DNA of 64,000 nt from NCBI GenBank assembly GCA_035519675.1, contig DATIWB010000130.1:1-64000 (forward strand). The letters run 5' to 3'. Below are positions 1 to 10,497 of the stretch, in pieces. Source of the DNA: RPRB01 sp035519675. Its GTDB lineage: Bacteria > Myxococcota > Myxococcia > Myxococcales > Myxococcaceae. Position numbers and translations under genes: made by a program. The stretch's first letter is position 1. Each line of letters begins with the position of its first letter. Under the pieces are notes generated by a model. The model was not told the origin of the DNA and made no database searches. It was given only the letters and a program-made list of their open reading frames with translations.

Positions 1-1
1 G

Positions 2-1213
<1,212 letters not shown>

Positions 1214-1215
1214 CG

Positions 1216-2325
1216 GTGTCGCTGAAGATCCATCAGGACCACTCGCGCTTCAAGCAGATCGTCCGGGGGAAGATCAAAGCCAACCTGCGACGCTACGTGC
1301 AGAAGGGCGAGATGCTGGGGAAGAAGGGGAAGGACACCATCTCCATCCCCATTCCCTTCATCGACATTCCCCACTTCAAGTACGGGCACAAGGAACAGGG
1401 CGGCGTCGGTCAGGGGGAGGGGGAGGTCGGGCAGCAGCTCAGCCCCGGGGCGGTGCAGCCCGGCGACGGGCACAAGGCCGGCCAGGGCGAGGGAGACCAC
1501 GCGCTGGAGGTGGACGTCAGCCTCGACGAGCTGGCCTCCATCCTCGGCGAGGAGCTGCAGCTCCCCAACATCGAGCGGCGCGGCAAGGAGCAGGTGGTCG
1601 CGCAGAAGATCAAGTACACCGGGGTCAACACCACCGGCCCCGAGTCGCTCCGGCACTTCAAGCGCACCTTCAAGCAGGCGCTGCGGCGGCAGATCGCGCT
1701 CGGCACCTACGATCCGAAGATGCCGATCATCATCCCCACCCGGGAAGATCGGCGCTACCGCAGCTACCGGATGCAGAACTTGCCCGAGACCAACGCGGTC
1801 ATCGTCTACATGATGGACGTCTCGGGAAGCATGGGGGACGAACAGAAGGAAATCGTCCGCATCGAGAGCTTCTGGCTCGATACCTGGCTCCGCCACCAGT
1901 ACAAGGGGCTGGAGTGCCGGTACATCATCCACGACGCGGTGGCCCGCGAGGTAGATCGAGAAACGTTCTTCCACACCCGTGAGTCCGGCGGGACGATGAT
2001 CAGCTCGGCCTACAAGCTCTGCCGGGACATCATCCGCGCCGACTACCCGCCGGGGAGCTGGAACATCTATCCCTTCCACTTCAGCGACGGGGACAACTGG
2101 AGCGCCGACGACACCCGGCACTGCATCGAGATGCTGAAGACCGACATCCTCCCCGCGGTGAACCAGTTCGCCTACGGGCAGGTGGAGAGCCCGTACGGGT
2201 CGGGGCAGTTCATCAAGGACCTCCGGGAGACGGTGGGCGACTCGGAGAACGTGGCCCTCTCGGAGATCGCCGACAAGGACGCCATCTACCAGTCGATCCG
2301 CGACTTCCTCGGGAAGGGTCGCTGA
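1216..2325 (+). CDS. yhbH: YeaH/YhbH family protein (DUF444), VWA-like
   Basis: 369-aa DUF444 protein, companion of PrkA. The N-terminal part is basic (HQDHSRFKQIVRGKIK), followed by a Gly/Gln-rich linker at about 60-95. From about 195 a von Willebrand A-like fold carries a MIDAS-type DVSGSMG motif (D201 to G207), a later GGT (SGGTMISSAYK) and SDGDNW, consistent with divalent metal binding. Start GTG at 1216 lies 2 bp after prkA, and the 3' end overlaps the spoVR ATG by one base, so the three genes look translationally linked. Biochemical activity of the family is not established; genetic work in other bacteria ties it to stress and sporulation. The length is a little short of the roughly 390-430 aa common in the family. 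Confidence 0.93.
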   Translation: MSLKIHQDHSRFKQIVRGKIKANLRRYVQKGEMLGKKGKDTISIPIPFIDIPHFKYGHKEQGGVGQGEGEVGQQLSPGAVQPGDGHKAGQGEGDHALEVDVSLDELASILGEELQLPNIERRGKEQVVAQKIKYTGVNTTGPESLRHFKRTFKQALRRQIALGTYDPKMPIIIPTREDRRYRSYRMQNLPETNAVIVYMMDVSGSMGDEQKEIVRIESFWLDTWLRHQYKGLECRYIIHDAVAREVDRETFFHTRESGGTMISSAYKLCRDIIRADYPPGSWNIYPFHFSDGDNWSADDTRHCIEMLKTDILPAVNQFAYGQVESPYGSGQFIKDLRETVGDSENVALSEIADKDAIYQSIRDFLGKGR

Positions 2326-3818
2326 TGCCGAAGAGCCTCACCCCCCGGCTGGCGCAGCTCAAGGAGGAGATCGAAGGATACGCCCGCGACTTCGGGCTGG
2401 ACTTCTTCGAGACAGTGTTCGAGCTGCTCGGCTACGACGAGCTGAACATGGTCGCCTCCTACGGCGGCTTCCCCAACCGCTACCCGCACTGGCGCTGGGG
2501 GATGGAGTACGAGCAGCTGAGCAAGGGCTACGAGTACGGGCTCAGCAAGATCTACGAGCTGGTCATCAACAACGACCCTTGCTACGCCTATCTACTCGAG
2601 TCGAACGCCGAGGTGGACCAGAAGCTGGTGATGGCCCACGTCTACGGTCACTGCGACTTCTTCAAGAACAACTTCTACTTCCAGCACACCAACCGCCGGA
2701 TGATGGACGAGATGGCCAACCACGCCACTCGGGTCCGGCGCTGGGTGGACAAGGTGGGCATCGAGAAGGTCGAGGACTTCATCGACCGGGCCCTCTCGCT
2801 GGAGAACTTGATCGACTACCACTCGCCCTACATCCGCCGCTCCCCGGACCCGAAGCGGGCCGAGCAGGAGGAGAAGAGCAACGAGCGGGTGGAGGGCTTC
2901 CGGGTCGACCGCGAGTACATGCGCGGCTACGTGAACCCGCTGGAGTTCCTCGAATCGCAGCGGAAGAAGGTCGAGGACGAGAAGGCGAAGAAGAAGCACT
3001 TCCCCGAGCGACCCCAGCGGGACGTGCTGCTCTTCCTCCTGGAGCACGCTCCGCTCGAGGCCTGGGAGTTCGACGTCCTGGCCATCCTCCGCGAGGAGGC
3101 CTACTACTTCGCGCCCCAGGGCCAGACGAAGATCATGAACGAGGGGTGGGCCAGCTACTGGCACTCGACGATCATGACCAGGAAGGCCCTGACCGCCGAC
3201 GAGGTCATCGACTATGCCGACCACCACTCGGGCACCCTGGGGACCCGCCCCGGGGCGCTGAACCCGTACAAGCTGGGGATCGAGCTGTACCGGGACATCG
3301 AGGAGCGGTGGAACAAGGGGCGCTTCGGCAAGGAGTGGGACGAGTGCGACGACCTCAAGGCCCGCCGCGCCTGGGACAAGAACCTGGGCCTGGGGCGGGA
3401 GAAGATCTTCGAGGTCCGCAAGCACTACAACGACGTCACCTTCATCGACACCTTCCTCACCCCCGAATTCGCGCTGGAGCAGAAGCTGTTCGTCTACGGC
3501 TTCAACGAGAAGCGGAACAGCTGGGAGATCCTCGACCGTGAGTTCCGCAAGGTGAAGAACAAGCTCCTCAGCCAGCTCACCAACTTCGGCCAGCCGATCA
3601 TCGAGGTGGTGGACGGGAACTTCGAGAACCGCGGCGAGCTGCTCCTCGCCCACAAGCACGACGGGCAGGACCTCAAGCCGGACTACGCGCGCGAGACGCT
3701 GCGGAACCTCCAGACCGTCTGGCGCCGGCCGTGCAACCTGGTCACCAAGGTGGAGAACAAGGGCGTGTGCCTGCGTTTCGACGGTCAGAACCAGACCGAG
3801 AAGAAGGTGGAGCTCTGA
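2325..3818 (+). CDS. spoVR: SpoVR family protein
   Basis: 497-aa SpoVR/YcgB family protein, typical length for the family. Recognisable blocks are the N-terminal YARDFGLDFFETVFELL, the GGFPNRYPHWRWGMEY segment with YEYGLSKIYELV, the HVYGHCDFFKNN block (His/Asp-rich, likely metal or ligand site), the central NEGWASYWHSTIM motif with nearby DYADHHSG, and the C-terminal ELLLAHKHDGQDL. Cytoplasmic; in Bacillus SpoVR is needed for spore cortex formation, but its molecular function is unknown. The ATG at 2325 overlaps the last base of the yhbH stop, so it is co-transcribed with prkA-yhbH. In a sporulating myxobacterium a role in stationary phase or development is a reasonable inference, not something seen here. 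Confidence 0.95.
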   Translation: MPKSLTPRLAQLKEEIEGYARDFGLDFFETVFELLGYDELNMVASYGGFPNRYPHWRWGMEYEQLSKGYEYGLSKIYELVINNDPCYAYLLESNAEVDQKLVMAHVYGHCDFFKNNFYFQHTNRRMMDEMANHATRVRRWVDKVGIEKVEDFIDRALSLENLIDYHSPYIRRSPDPKRAEQEEKSNERVEGFRVDREYMRGYVNPLEFLESQRKKVEDEKAKKKHFPERPQRDVLLFLLEHAPLEAWEFDVLAILREEAYYFAPQGQTKIMNEGWASYWHSTIMTRKALTADEVIDYADHHSGTLGTRPGALNPYKLGIELYRDIEERWNKGRFGKEWDECDDLKARRAWDKNLGLGREKIFEVRKHYNDVTFIDTFLTPEFALEQKLFVYGFNEKRNSWEILDREFRKVKNKLLSQLTNFGQPIIEVVDGNFENRGELLLAHKHDGQDLKPDYARETLRNLQTVWRRPCNLVTKVENKGVCLRFDGQNQTEKKVEL

Positions 3819-3847
3819 GCCAGCCGCCCACGCTCTCCTCGGCCGAA

Positions 3848-4309
3848 GTGCTCGTCCTCCGGCTCACCGTCACCCCGGGCGCACTGGCCCAGGCGGTGGA
3901 GGACGCCAGCCTGCCCGGGCTCCGGCTGTCGACGCAGGAGGGGGCGGAGGTCTCGTTCGGAGCCTCGCGTCTGGCGTTCCGGAAGGTGGCCGAGGGCCTC
4001 GAGGCGGAGAGCCTGGTGGTCCGGGAGGATCCGCAGGCCACCTTCACCCTCCGGCTGCTGGCGCCGCTCTTCCAGCGGCACCGCGGCGACCTGCATCTGC
4101 TGCTCTCCTGGGAGGGAGAGGCAGAGCCCCGCGAGCTGCGCATCGTCGAGGGCAAGGCCACCTCCACCACCGGGGGCGGGGGACAGCGCAGCGGCGCGCT
4201 GGGGATGGCGGAGGAGAAGGAGATCCGCCGGCTGCTCGAGGAGGCCCGCCGCCACTGGGAGGAGTACCAGCGGCTGAAGGCCGAGGCCGGCAAGGGCGAC
4301 ACGCCGTAG
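3848..4309 (+). CDS. hypothetical protein, fourth gene of the prkA operon
   Basis: About 153 aa if translated from GTG 3848. I do not recognise the family. The first 100 residues alternate hydrophobic and polar positions in a beta-like pattern (VLVLRLTV, SFGASRLAF, ATFTLRLLAPLF, DLHLLLSW), then a Gly-rich linker (TTGGGGQRSG) leads to a charged helical tail (EEKEIRRLLEEARRHWEEY), possibly a short coiled coil. No signal peptide or membrane segment. The start is uncertain: GTG 3848 has no clear ribosome-binding site; a CTG at 3815 overlaps the spoVR stop (CTGA) and sits 7 nt after AAGAAGG, so a coupled non-ATG start is possible; GTG 3731 would overlap spoVR by 88 bp. Position and orientation suggest it belongs to the prkA operon. 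Confidence 0.6.
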   Translation: MLVLRLTVTPGALAQAVEDASLPGLRLSTQEGAEVSFGASRLAFRKVAEGLEAESLVVREDPQATFTLRLLAPLFQRHRGDLHLLLSWEGEAEPRELRIVEGKATSTTGGGGQRSGALGMAEEKEIRRLLEEARRHWEEYQRLKAEAGKGDTP

Positions 4310-4328
4310 CACGTACGACCTAGGGCCC

Positions 4329-6107
4329 ATGCCGTGGACCGGCCGGGTGTGGCCAAGTCCGGCCATGACCACGGACGCGCCCGCGGCGAGCGCGGTTCCG
4401 AGCGGAGCTCCCGTCCGGGGATGGCGCGCCGCCTTTCCCCCCGCCCAGTGGCTCCCGACGTACCGGGGGAGCTGGCTCCCCAGCGACGCCATCGCCGGGG
4501 TGACGCTGGCGGCCTACGGAATCCCGGTGTCGCTCGCCTACGCCTCGCTGGCCGGGCTGCCACCGCAGTACGGCGTCTACGGCTATCTCGTCGGCGGTCT
4601 GGCCTACGCGCTGTTCGGCTCGTCGCGCCAGCTGGCGATCGGCCCCACCTCCGCCATCTCCCTCCTGGTCGGGGTCACCGTCGCGGAGATGGTCGCCGGG
4701 AACCCGGGGCGGGGGCCGGAGATCGCCGCGCTCACCGCGCTGGTCACCGCGGCGATGTGCGTGCTCGCCTGGATCCTGCGGCTGAGCTCCCTGGTCAACT
4801 TCATCAGCGAGACCATCCTCCTCGGCTTCAAGGCCGGGGCGGCGCTCACCATCGCCACCACCCAGCTGCCCAAGCTGTTCGGGGTGAAGGGGGGCGGCGA
4901 GAGCTTCCTCGAGCGGCTGGGTGTCCTGTGGAGCCAGCTCCCCTCGACCAACCTGACGGTGCTCGGCTTCGGAATCGCGGCCATCGTGGTGCTCCTCCTG
5001 GGAGAGAAGTTCCTCCCCGGCAAGCCCGTCGCCCTGCTGGTGGTGGCGGTCTCCATCGTCCTGCTCTCGGTCACCTCGCTGGGCGAGCTCGGCTTCAAGG
5101 TGGTGGGCGCGCTGCCGAGGGGCCTGCCCCACTTCGAGCCGCCCGGACTCCGGCCGCGCGAGGTGGATGGGCTCATCCCGCTGGCCTTCGCCTGCCTGCT
5201 GCTCTCCTACGTGGAGAGCGTCTCCGCGGCGCGGGCCCTGGCCCAGGCGCACCGTGAGGAGATCGACCCGCGTCAGGAGCTGCTCGGCCTGGGGGCAGCG
5301 AACTTGGCCGCGGCGCTCTTCCAGTCCTACCCCCTGGCAGGGGGCCTCTCGCAGTCGTCAGTGAACGACAAGGCGGGCGCGAAGACGCCGCTGGCGCTGG
5401 TGTTCGCCTCGGTGACCATCGGGGTGTGCCTGCTGTTCCTGACCGGGCTGCTCGCCAACCTCCCCAACGTGGTCCTGGCGGCGATCGTCCTGGTGGCGGT
5501 GAAGGGGCTGATCAACCTCCGCGAGCTGCGCCACACCTGGACCGTGAGCCGGTGGGAGTTCACGGTGTCGATGGCCGCCTTCGCCGCGGTGCTGCTGCTC
5601 GGCATCCTCAAGGGAGTGATGGTGGCGGTGGTGTTCTCGCTGCTCCTGCTGATCCGCAAGGCAGCGCATCCGAACGTGGCCTTCCTCGGGCGCATCCCGG
5701 GAACGCGGAGCTACTCGGACCTGGAGCGGAACCCGGACAACGAGCAGGTGCCGGGGGCGCTCATCGTCCGGGTGGAGGCGGCGCTGCTCTACTTCAACGT
5801 GGAGCACGTCCGGGAGGCGATCCGCGACGGCATCCGGACGTTCAAGGGGCCGCTGCAGCTGGTGCTGATCGACCTGTCCTCCTCTCCGACGGTGGACCTC
5901 GCCGGTGCGCGGATGCTGGCCAACCTTCACCAGGAGCTGCGTGACGCCGGCATTCCCCTGCGGCTGGTGGGTGCACGGGCCGGTGTGCGCGACATCCTCC
6001 GGGCCGAGGGGCTGGAGGAACGCGTGGGCGCCATCGATCGACGGCTCACCCTGGCGGACGTCCTGGACGAGTTCCAGCGGAGCACCCCGAGCCAGGTCCC
6101 CGCCTGA
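4329..6107 (+). CDS. SulP family inorganic anion transporter with STAS domain
   Basis: 592-aa inner-membrane transporter of the SulP/SLC26 family (sulfate, bicarbonate or dicarboxylate; substrate cannot be told from sequence). The N-terminal two thirds carry many hydrophobic helices; the family signature around the first helices is clear (AYASLAGLPPQYGVYGY, LFGSSRQLAIGPTSAISLL). The C-terminal STAS domain (about 450-580) contains LVLIDLSSSPTVDLAGARML, with D515 and following serines at the usual anti-sigma-antagonist-like motif. Start ATG 4329 has no good ribosome-binding site; ATG 4365 (MTTDAP) is an equally plausible start and loses only 12 polar residues. It stands alone on this strand, 20 bp after the preceding gene and 95 bp before sdaAB. 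Confidence 0.92.
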   Translation: MPWTGRVWPSPAMTTDAPAASAVPSGAPVRGWRAAFPPAQWLPTYRGSWLPSDAIAGVTLAAYGIPVSLAYASLAGLPPQYGVYGYLVGGLAYALFGSSRQLAIGPTSAISLLVGVTVAEMVAGNPGRGPEIAALTALVTAAMCVLAWILRLSSLVNFISETILLGFKAGAALTIATTQLPKLFGVKGGGESFLERLGVLWSQLPSTNLTVLGFGIAAIVVLLLGEKFLPGKPVALLVVAVSIVLLSVTSLGELGFKVVGALPRGLPHFEPPGLRPREVDGLIPLAFACLLLSYVESVSAARALAQAHREEIDPRQELLGLGAANLAAALFQSYPLAGGLSQSSVNDKAGAKTPLALVFASVTIGVCLLFLTGLLANLPNVVLAAIVLVAVKGLINLRELRHTWTVSRWEFTVSMAAFAAVLLLGILKGVMVAVVFSLLLLIRKAAHPNVAFLGRIPGTRSYSDLERNPDNEQVPGALIVRVEAALLYFNVEHVREAIRDGIRTFKGPLQLVLIDLSSSPTVDLAGARMLANLHQELRDAGIPLRLVGARAGVRDILRAEGLEERVGAIDRRLTLADVLDEFQRSTPSQVPA

Positions 6108-6202
6108 CATCGCGCAGGGGCACCTGGCGCTGATGTTCCTCGCTCGCCCCGCTGGCGCCACCGGCACCGACTCTGGCAGAAGGGGCGCCGCAGGGTCTCC
6201 GG

Positions 6203-6871
<669 letters not shown>

Positions 6872-6875
6872 GACG

Positions 6876-7736
6876 ATGGCGGGCTTCACCTTGCGCGAGC
6901 TGGAGGCGGTGTCGGGACGGGCGTCCGAGTGGGTGCTCGGCCGGGACTGCGCCGAGACCGGTGCTGACCCCGACGCCATCCGCCGCACCATGCGCGAGCG
7001 GCTCGGACTGATGCGCGCCTCGATCACCGCCGGGCTCGCCTCCACCGAGAAGTCGCTCACCGGGATGGTGGGCTGGAACGCCAAGAGGCTGTGGAGTGCC
7101 CCCGACGTGTTGAACGCCTCGTTGCTCCGCCGGGTCCAGGCCTACGCCATGGCGGTGAACGAGGAGAATGCCCGGATGCGGCGCATCGTCGCCGCCCCCA
7201 CCGCGGGATCGGCGGGCACCGTGCCCGGCGCGCTGATCGGAGTGGCCGACCACCTCGGCATCACCGACGAGCAGCTGGTCATGCCCCTGGTCCTCGCCGC
7301 CGGCATCGGGCAGGCCATCTCCCGGCAGATGCACATCTCGGGGAGTGCCGGCGGGTGCCAGGCGGAGATCGGCTCGAGCGCGGCGATGGCCGCCGCCGCG
7401 GTCACCGAGCTGCTCGGCGGAACGGCCCGGGCCTGCGTGCACGCCGCCACCCTGGCGCTGGCCAACAGCATCGGTCTGGTCTGCGATCCGGTGGGGGGCT
7501 TCGTCGAGGTTCCCTGCGTGAGCCGGAACGCGTTCTTCAGCGTGCACGCGGTCTGCGCAGCGCAGCTGGCGCTGGCGCGGCTCGAGTCGTTCATCCCTCC
7601 CGACGAGGTGGTGGGGGCCATGGCCTCGGTGGGACGGATGCTCCCGCCCGAGCTGCGCGAGACCGGGGAGGGCGGGCTGGCGACGACGCCCACCGGCCTG
7701 GCACTGACCGCCAGCGTGCGCGACGAGAAGCCCTGA
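6876..7736 (+). CDS. sdaAA: L-serine dehydratase, iron-sulfur-dependent, alpha subunit
   Basis: 286-aa catalytic subunit, normal length. Visible family motifs: APTAGSAGTVPGAL, SGSAGGCQAEIGSS and SIGLVCDPVGGFVEVPCVSRN. The cysteines in GGCQAE, LVCDPV and VPCVSRN are the expected ligands of the oxygen-sensitive [4Fe-4S] cluster that activates the serine hydroxyl. The common family sequence is DPVAGLV; here it is DPVGGFV, a mild variation. Pairs with SdaAB upstream to form the enzyme, feeding serine carbon into pyruvate. The stop lies 10 bp from the end of the convergent permease gene. Confidence 0.94.
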   Translation: MAGFTLRELEAVSGRASEWVLGRDCAETGADPDAIRRTMRERLGLMRASITAGLASTEKSLTGMVGWNAKRLWSAPDVLNASLLRRVQAYAMAVNEENARMRRIVAAPTAGSAGTVPGALIGVADHLGITDEQLVMPLVLAAGIGQAISRQMHISGSAGGCQAEIGSSAAMAAAAVTELLGGTARACVHAATLALANSIGLVCDPVGGFVEVPCVSRNAFFSVHAVCAAQLALARLESFIPPDEVVGAMASVGRMLPPELRETGEGGLATTPTGLALTASVRDEKP

Positions 7737-7746
7737 GGGGGCACCC

Positions 7747-10143
7747 CTACTCGGCCCGGAGCGCCTCCGCCGGGCCGACCGAGGCGGCGCGCCGGGCGGC
7801 GACCCAGGCCGCGCCTCCGGAGACGGCGGCGAGCACCAGCGGCCAGCCGAGGAAGGTCAGCGGGTCGAGCCGCGAGACCCCGAAGAGGAGCCCGGAGAGA
7901 ATCCTCGACAGCGCCGTCCCCGCGAGCAGGCCCACGATGCAGCCCGCGGCAACGACCCCGAGCGTCTCCCGGGTGACCATCCGGACCAGGCCGCGGGGTG
8001 TGGCGCCGAGGGCCAGGCGCACGCCCAGCTCGCGGGTGCGCTGCGCCACGCCGTACGCCGTCACCCCGTAGATGCCGGCCAGCGCCAGGAGCAGCGCCAC
8101 CACCGCGCCGGCGGAAAGTACCTCCAGCGTGAAGCGGCGCACCGCGAGCGAGGCCGCGGCCCGCTCGGCCATCGGCTCCGGCCGGACCAGCGGCTGCTCG
8201 GCGTCGATGGCATGGACCGCCGCCCGGACCGACCCCACCAGCGCCTCGGGCGGCACCTTCCCGCGCACCACCAGGGAGAGGTTGGCCCAGCCCACCGCGC
8301 CGATGGGCCTCCACGCCTCGGGACGGGGCTCGGCGTCGAGCCCGGTGTGGCGAACGTTGCCCACCACGCCCACCACCTCGCTCGGAACGCGCTCGCCCCA
8401 GATGAGGATTCGCTGCCCGAGCGCGCTCCGCGTCCCGAAGGCGCGCCGAGCGGCGAGCTCGTTGATGATCGCCGCCGGGGGCCCGCCCTCGACGTCGCGG
8501 GCGTCGAACAGCCGCCCACTCCGCAGGGGAATCCCCAGGGCCTCGAAGTAGCCGGGGCTGGCGAGCCGCAGGTCGCAGGGGAACGCCGCGTCCTCCTGTC
8601 CCGGCAGCGCGAGGTCTCCGATGGTGTTGGACGGCGACAGCGGAAGCCGGGAGACGAACCCGGCCGCCTCCACCTGGCCGTCGTTCGCCAGGGCACGCAG
8701 CACGTCCATGGCGAAGCGGGCCTGGGACGCGGGCGTCGGGTGCCGGAGCCGGGCGAGCGGCAGGTCCACGGCGAGGACCCCACCGCTCCGGAAGCCCGGA
8801 TCCACCGTATGGACCGCCCGGTAGCTTCGGAGCAGGAGCCCGGTCCCGAGCAGGAGGAGCAGCGACAGCACCACCTCGAAGCCGAGGAACGCCGCCCGGA
8901 GGCGACGCGCACCACGGCCCTCGGTGCCGGTGCGTCCGCCCTCCTGGATCTGCTCGGTGGTGTGCACCGGCTGGAGCCCCGCCAGCACCGCCATGGAGAC
9001 CGCGGTGGCGAGGACCAGGAGCACCGCGAGCGCCAGAACTCGACCGGACAGTCCAGGCAGGGGCAGGCCGGTCGCCTGAGGGCTCGCGGCGACGAGGAGG
9101 GGAGCGGCCCGGGCTGCCAGCCCCACCGCGAGCGCCCCGGCACCGAGCGCGATGAGCCCCGCCTCCCGGAGGAAGAGGATCCACAGCGAGCGACGGCTCG
9201 CCCCCAGCGCCACGCGCACCGCCAGCTCGTGAGAGCGGCGCGTTCGGCGGATCAGGAAAAGGTGCGCGGCGTTGACCCAGGCCACGCAGGCCAGGAGCGC
9301 GGCCACCCCCAGCAGCACCGAGATCTGGGGTCGCGCGGCGCCGTAGAGCTGCTCGCGGAAGGGCGTGAGCGCGGCTGCGGTGACCTCCCGCTCCTCGTCC
9401 GGGAACTCGCGGGCCATCCGCGCCTGCAGCGTGGACAGCGCCGCCCCGGCACTTCCCGGGCTCCAGCCCGGACGGAGGCGGGCGATGACGGTGAGGAAGT
9501 GACGCGCCCGATCGGCCTCCGGGTCGATGGGGTAGGTCGGGTGCTCGGGGACGCGTCCCCGAGCCGAGACCCAGAGCTGTGCCGTGGCCGGGAGCCGGAA
9601 CGCCGCCGGAACCACCCCCAGGACTTGTACCGGCTCGCCGTCGAGCGAGAGCGTGCGCCCGAGCACGGCCGGATCCGCTCCGAAGCGCCGCCGCCAGAGC
9701 GACTCGGAGAGCACGGCCACCCGGGGGCCCGGCGGACCGGGCTCGATGAGGCGGCCGAGGAGCGGTCGCGCTCCGAGCACCTCGAAGACCTCCGCCGAGA
9801 CCAGCGCCCCCTCGACGCGCTCCGGCTCCCCGTCGCTGGCGAGGTTGAAGCCGCGGGCGCTGATCGCACCCATCGACGCGAATGGCTCGGCCTCGGACTT
9901 CCAGGTGAGGAAATCGGCGCCGGTGACGGTGAGGCGGGTGCCGCGGGCATCGGTCTGGGAGGCGAAGACCAGGCGGTCGGCGTCGGCGTAGGGCAACGGC
10001 CTCCAGAAGAGCGCGTCGGCGACCTCCAGGACGCTCAGCGCGGCCCCCAGCCCCAGCCCGAGGACCCCGACGGTGAGGGCGAGGAACCCGCGGCGTCGGG
10101 ACAGGCGGGCGAGCATCCCCTGGATCCGGACGATGGTGCTCAT
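7747..10143 (-). CDS. duplicated MacB-like ABC permease without ATPase (ADOP-type)
   Basis: 798 aa from ATG 10143. The protein is two MacB/FtsX permease halves fused in tandem: helix at about 20-42 (FLALTVGVLGLGLGAALSVLEV), first periplasmic MacB_PCD domain to about 245, first FtsX helical block at about 275-390, a linking helix at about 416-438, a second periplasmic domain and a second FtsX block at the C terminus ending GPAEALRAE. The motifs ELAVRVALGASRRSL and ELGVRLALGATPRGLV are the paired cytoplasmic coupling loops. This layout matches the acidobacterial duplicated orphan permease class, also found in myxobacteria. No ABC ATPase gene is next to it, consistent with 'orphan'. The open frame extends upstream to 10479, but that part reads into the divergent lipoprotein gene and is not used. 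Substrate unknown. Confidence 0.85.
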   Translation of the reverse strand: MSTIVRIQGMLARLSRRRGFLALTVGVLGLGLGAALSVLEVADALFWRPLPYADADRLVFASQTDARGTRLTVTGADFLTWKSEAEPFASMGAISARGFNLASDGEPERVEGALVSAEVFEVLGARPLLGRLIEPGPPGPRVAVLSESLWRRRFGADPAVLGRTLSLDGEPVQVLGVVPAAFRLPATAQLWVSARGRVPEHPTYPIDPEADRARHFLTVIARLRPGWSPGSAGAALSTLQARMAREFPDEEREVTAAALTPFREQLYGAARPQISVLLGVAALLACVAWVNAAHLFLIRRTRRSHELAVRVALGASRRSLWILFLREAGLIALGAGALAVGLAARAAPLLVAASPQATGLPLPGLSGRVLALAVLLVLATAVSMAVLAGLQPVHTTEQIQEGGRTGTEGRGARRLRAAFLGFEVVLSLLLLLGTGLLLRSYRAVHTVDPGFRSGGVLAVDLPLARLRHPTPASQARFAMDVLRALANDGQVEAAGFVSRLPLSPSNTIGDLALPGQEDAAFPCDLRLASPGYFEALGIPLRSGRLFDARDVEGGPPAAIINELAARRAFGTRSALGQRILIWGERVPSEVVGVVGNVRHTGLDAEPRPEAWRPIGAVGWANLSLVVRGKVPPEALVGSVRAAVHAIDAEQPLVRPEPMAERAAASLAVRRFTLEVLSAGAVVALLLALAGIYGVTAYGVAQRTRELGVRLALGATPRGLVRMVTRETLGVVAAGCIVGLLAGTALSRILSGLLFGVSRLDPLTFLGWPLVLAAVSGGAAWVAARRAASVGPAEALRAE

Positions 10144-10272
10144 CGCACCGGAGCGTGCCACGTCCGGGACGGGCCGGAACCGGCGGCGCAGCCGGCGGCG
10201 AGCGTCCGCAACGCGCTTGCCCCGTCGGTGTCCTCCGGGGGCGAGCCTCCACGGAGGCCGAGGAGACCCTTC

Positions 10273-10476
10273 ATGCATCTGCGTAGACTCTTCCAGGTCC
10301 TCGTTCTCGGCGGCGGTGCGCTGGTCGCCGGTGCCTGCGGTGGCAACGACACCGCGATCCGCCCTTCGCCCCAGCAGCAGACCCTGCCGGACGGCGGAGT
10401 GGTCATGCCCTCGCCGGGTGGTGGAGGCGGAGGCGGCGGGACGATGGGGAATCCTGGCGCGCCCCCCGGCTGGTAG
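10273..10476 (+). CDS. small Gly/Pro-rich lipoprotein
   Basis: 67-aa predicted lipoprotein. ATG 10273 is preceded by a strong GGAGA ribosome-binding site; a perfect inverted repeat GCCTCC-AC-GGAGGC (10245-10258) sits just upstream. The signal peptide MHLRRLFQVLVLGGGALVAGAC ends at a lipobox-like AGAC, with Cys22 the predicted lipidated residue (position -3 is Ala rather than the usual Leu). The mature part is short and low-complexity: a polar stretch, PDGGVVMPSPGG, then an eight-glycine run and a PGAPPGW end. It is divergent from the permease gene and convergent with the kinase gene, with only 21 bp to the latter. No family recognised. Confidence 0.7.
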   Translation: MHLRRLFQVLVLGGGALVAGACGGNDTAIRPSPQQQTLPDGGVVMPSPGGGGGGGGTMGNPGAPPGW

Positions 10477-10497
10477 CACGGGGCCACCCTCCCTGGT

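Noticed and set aside
7142..10252. 1036-residue minus-strand frame
   Set aside because: Another frame over the permease gene and the opposite strand of sdaAA; Arg/Pro/Gly-rich and without domains.
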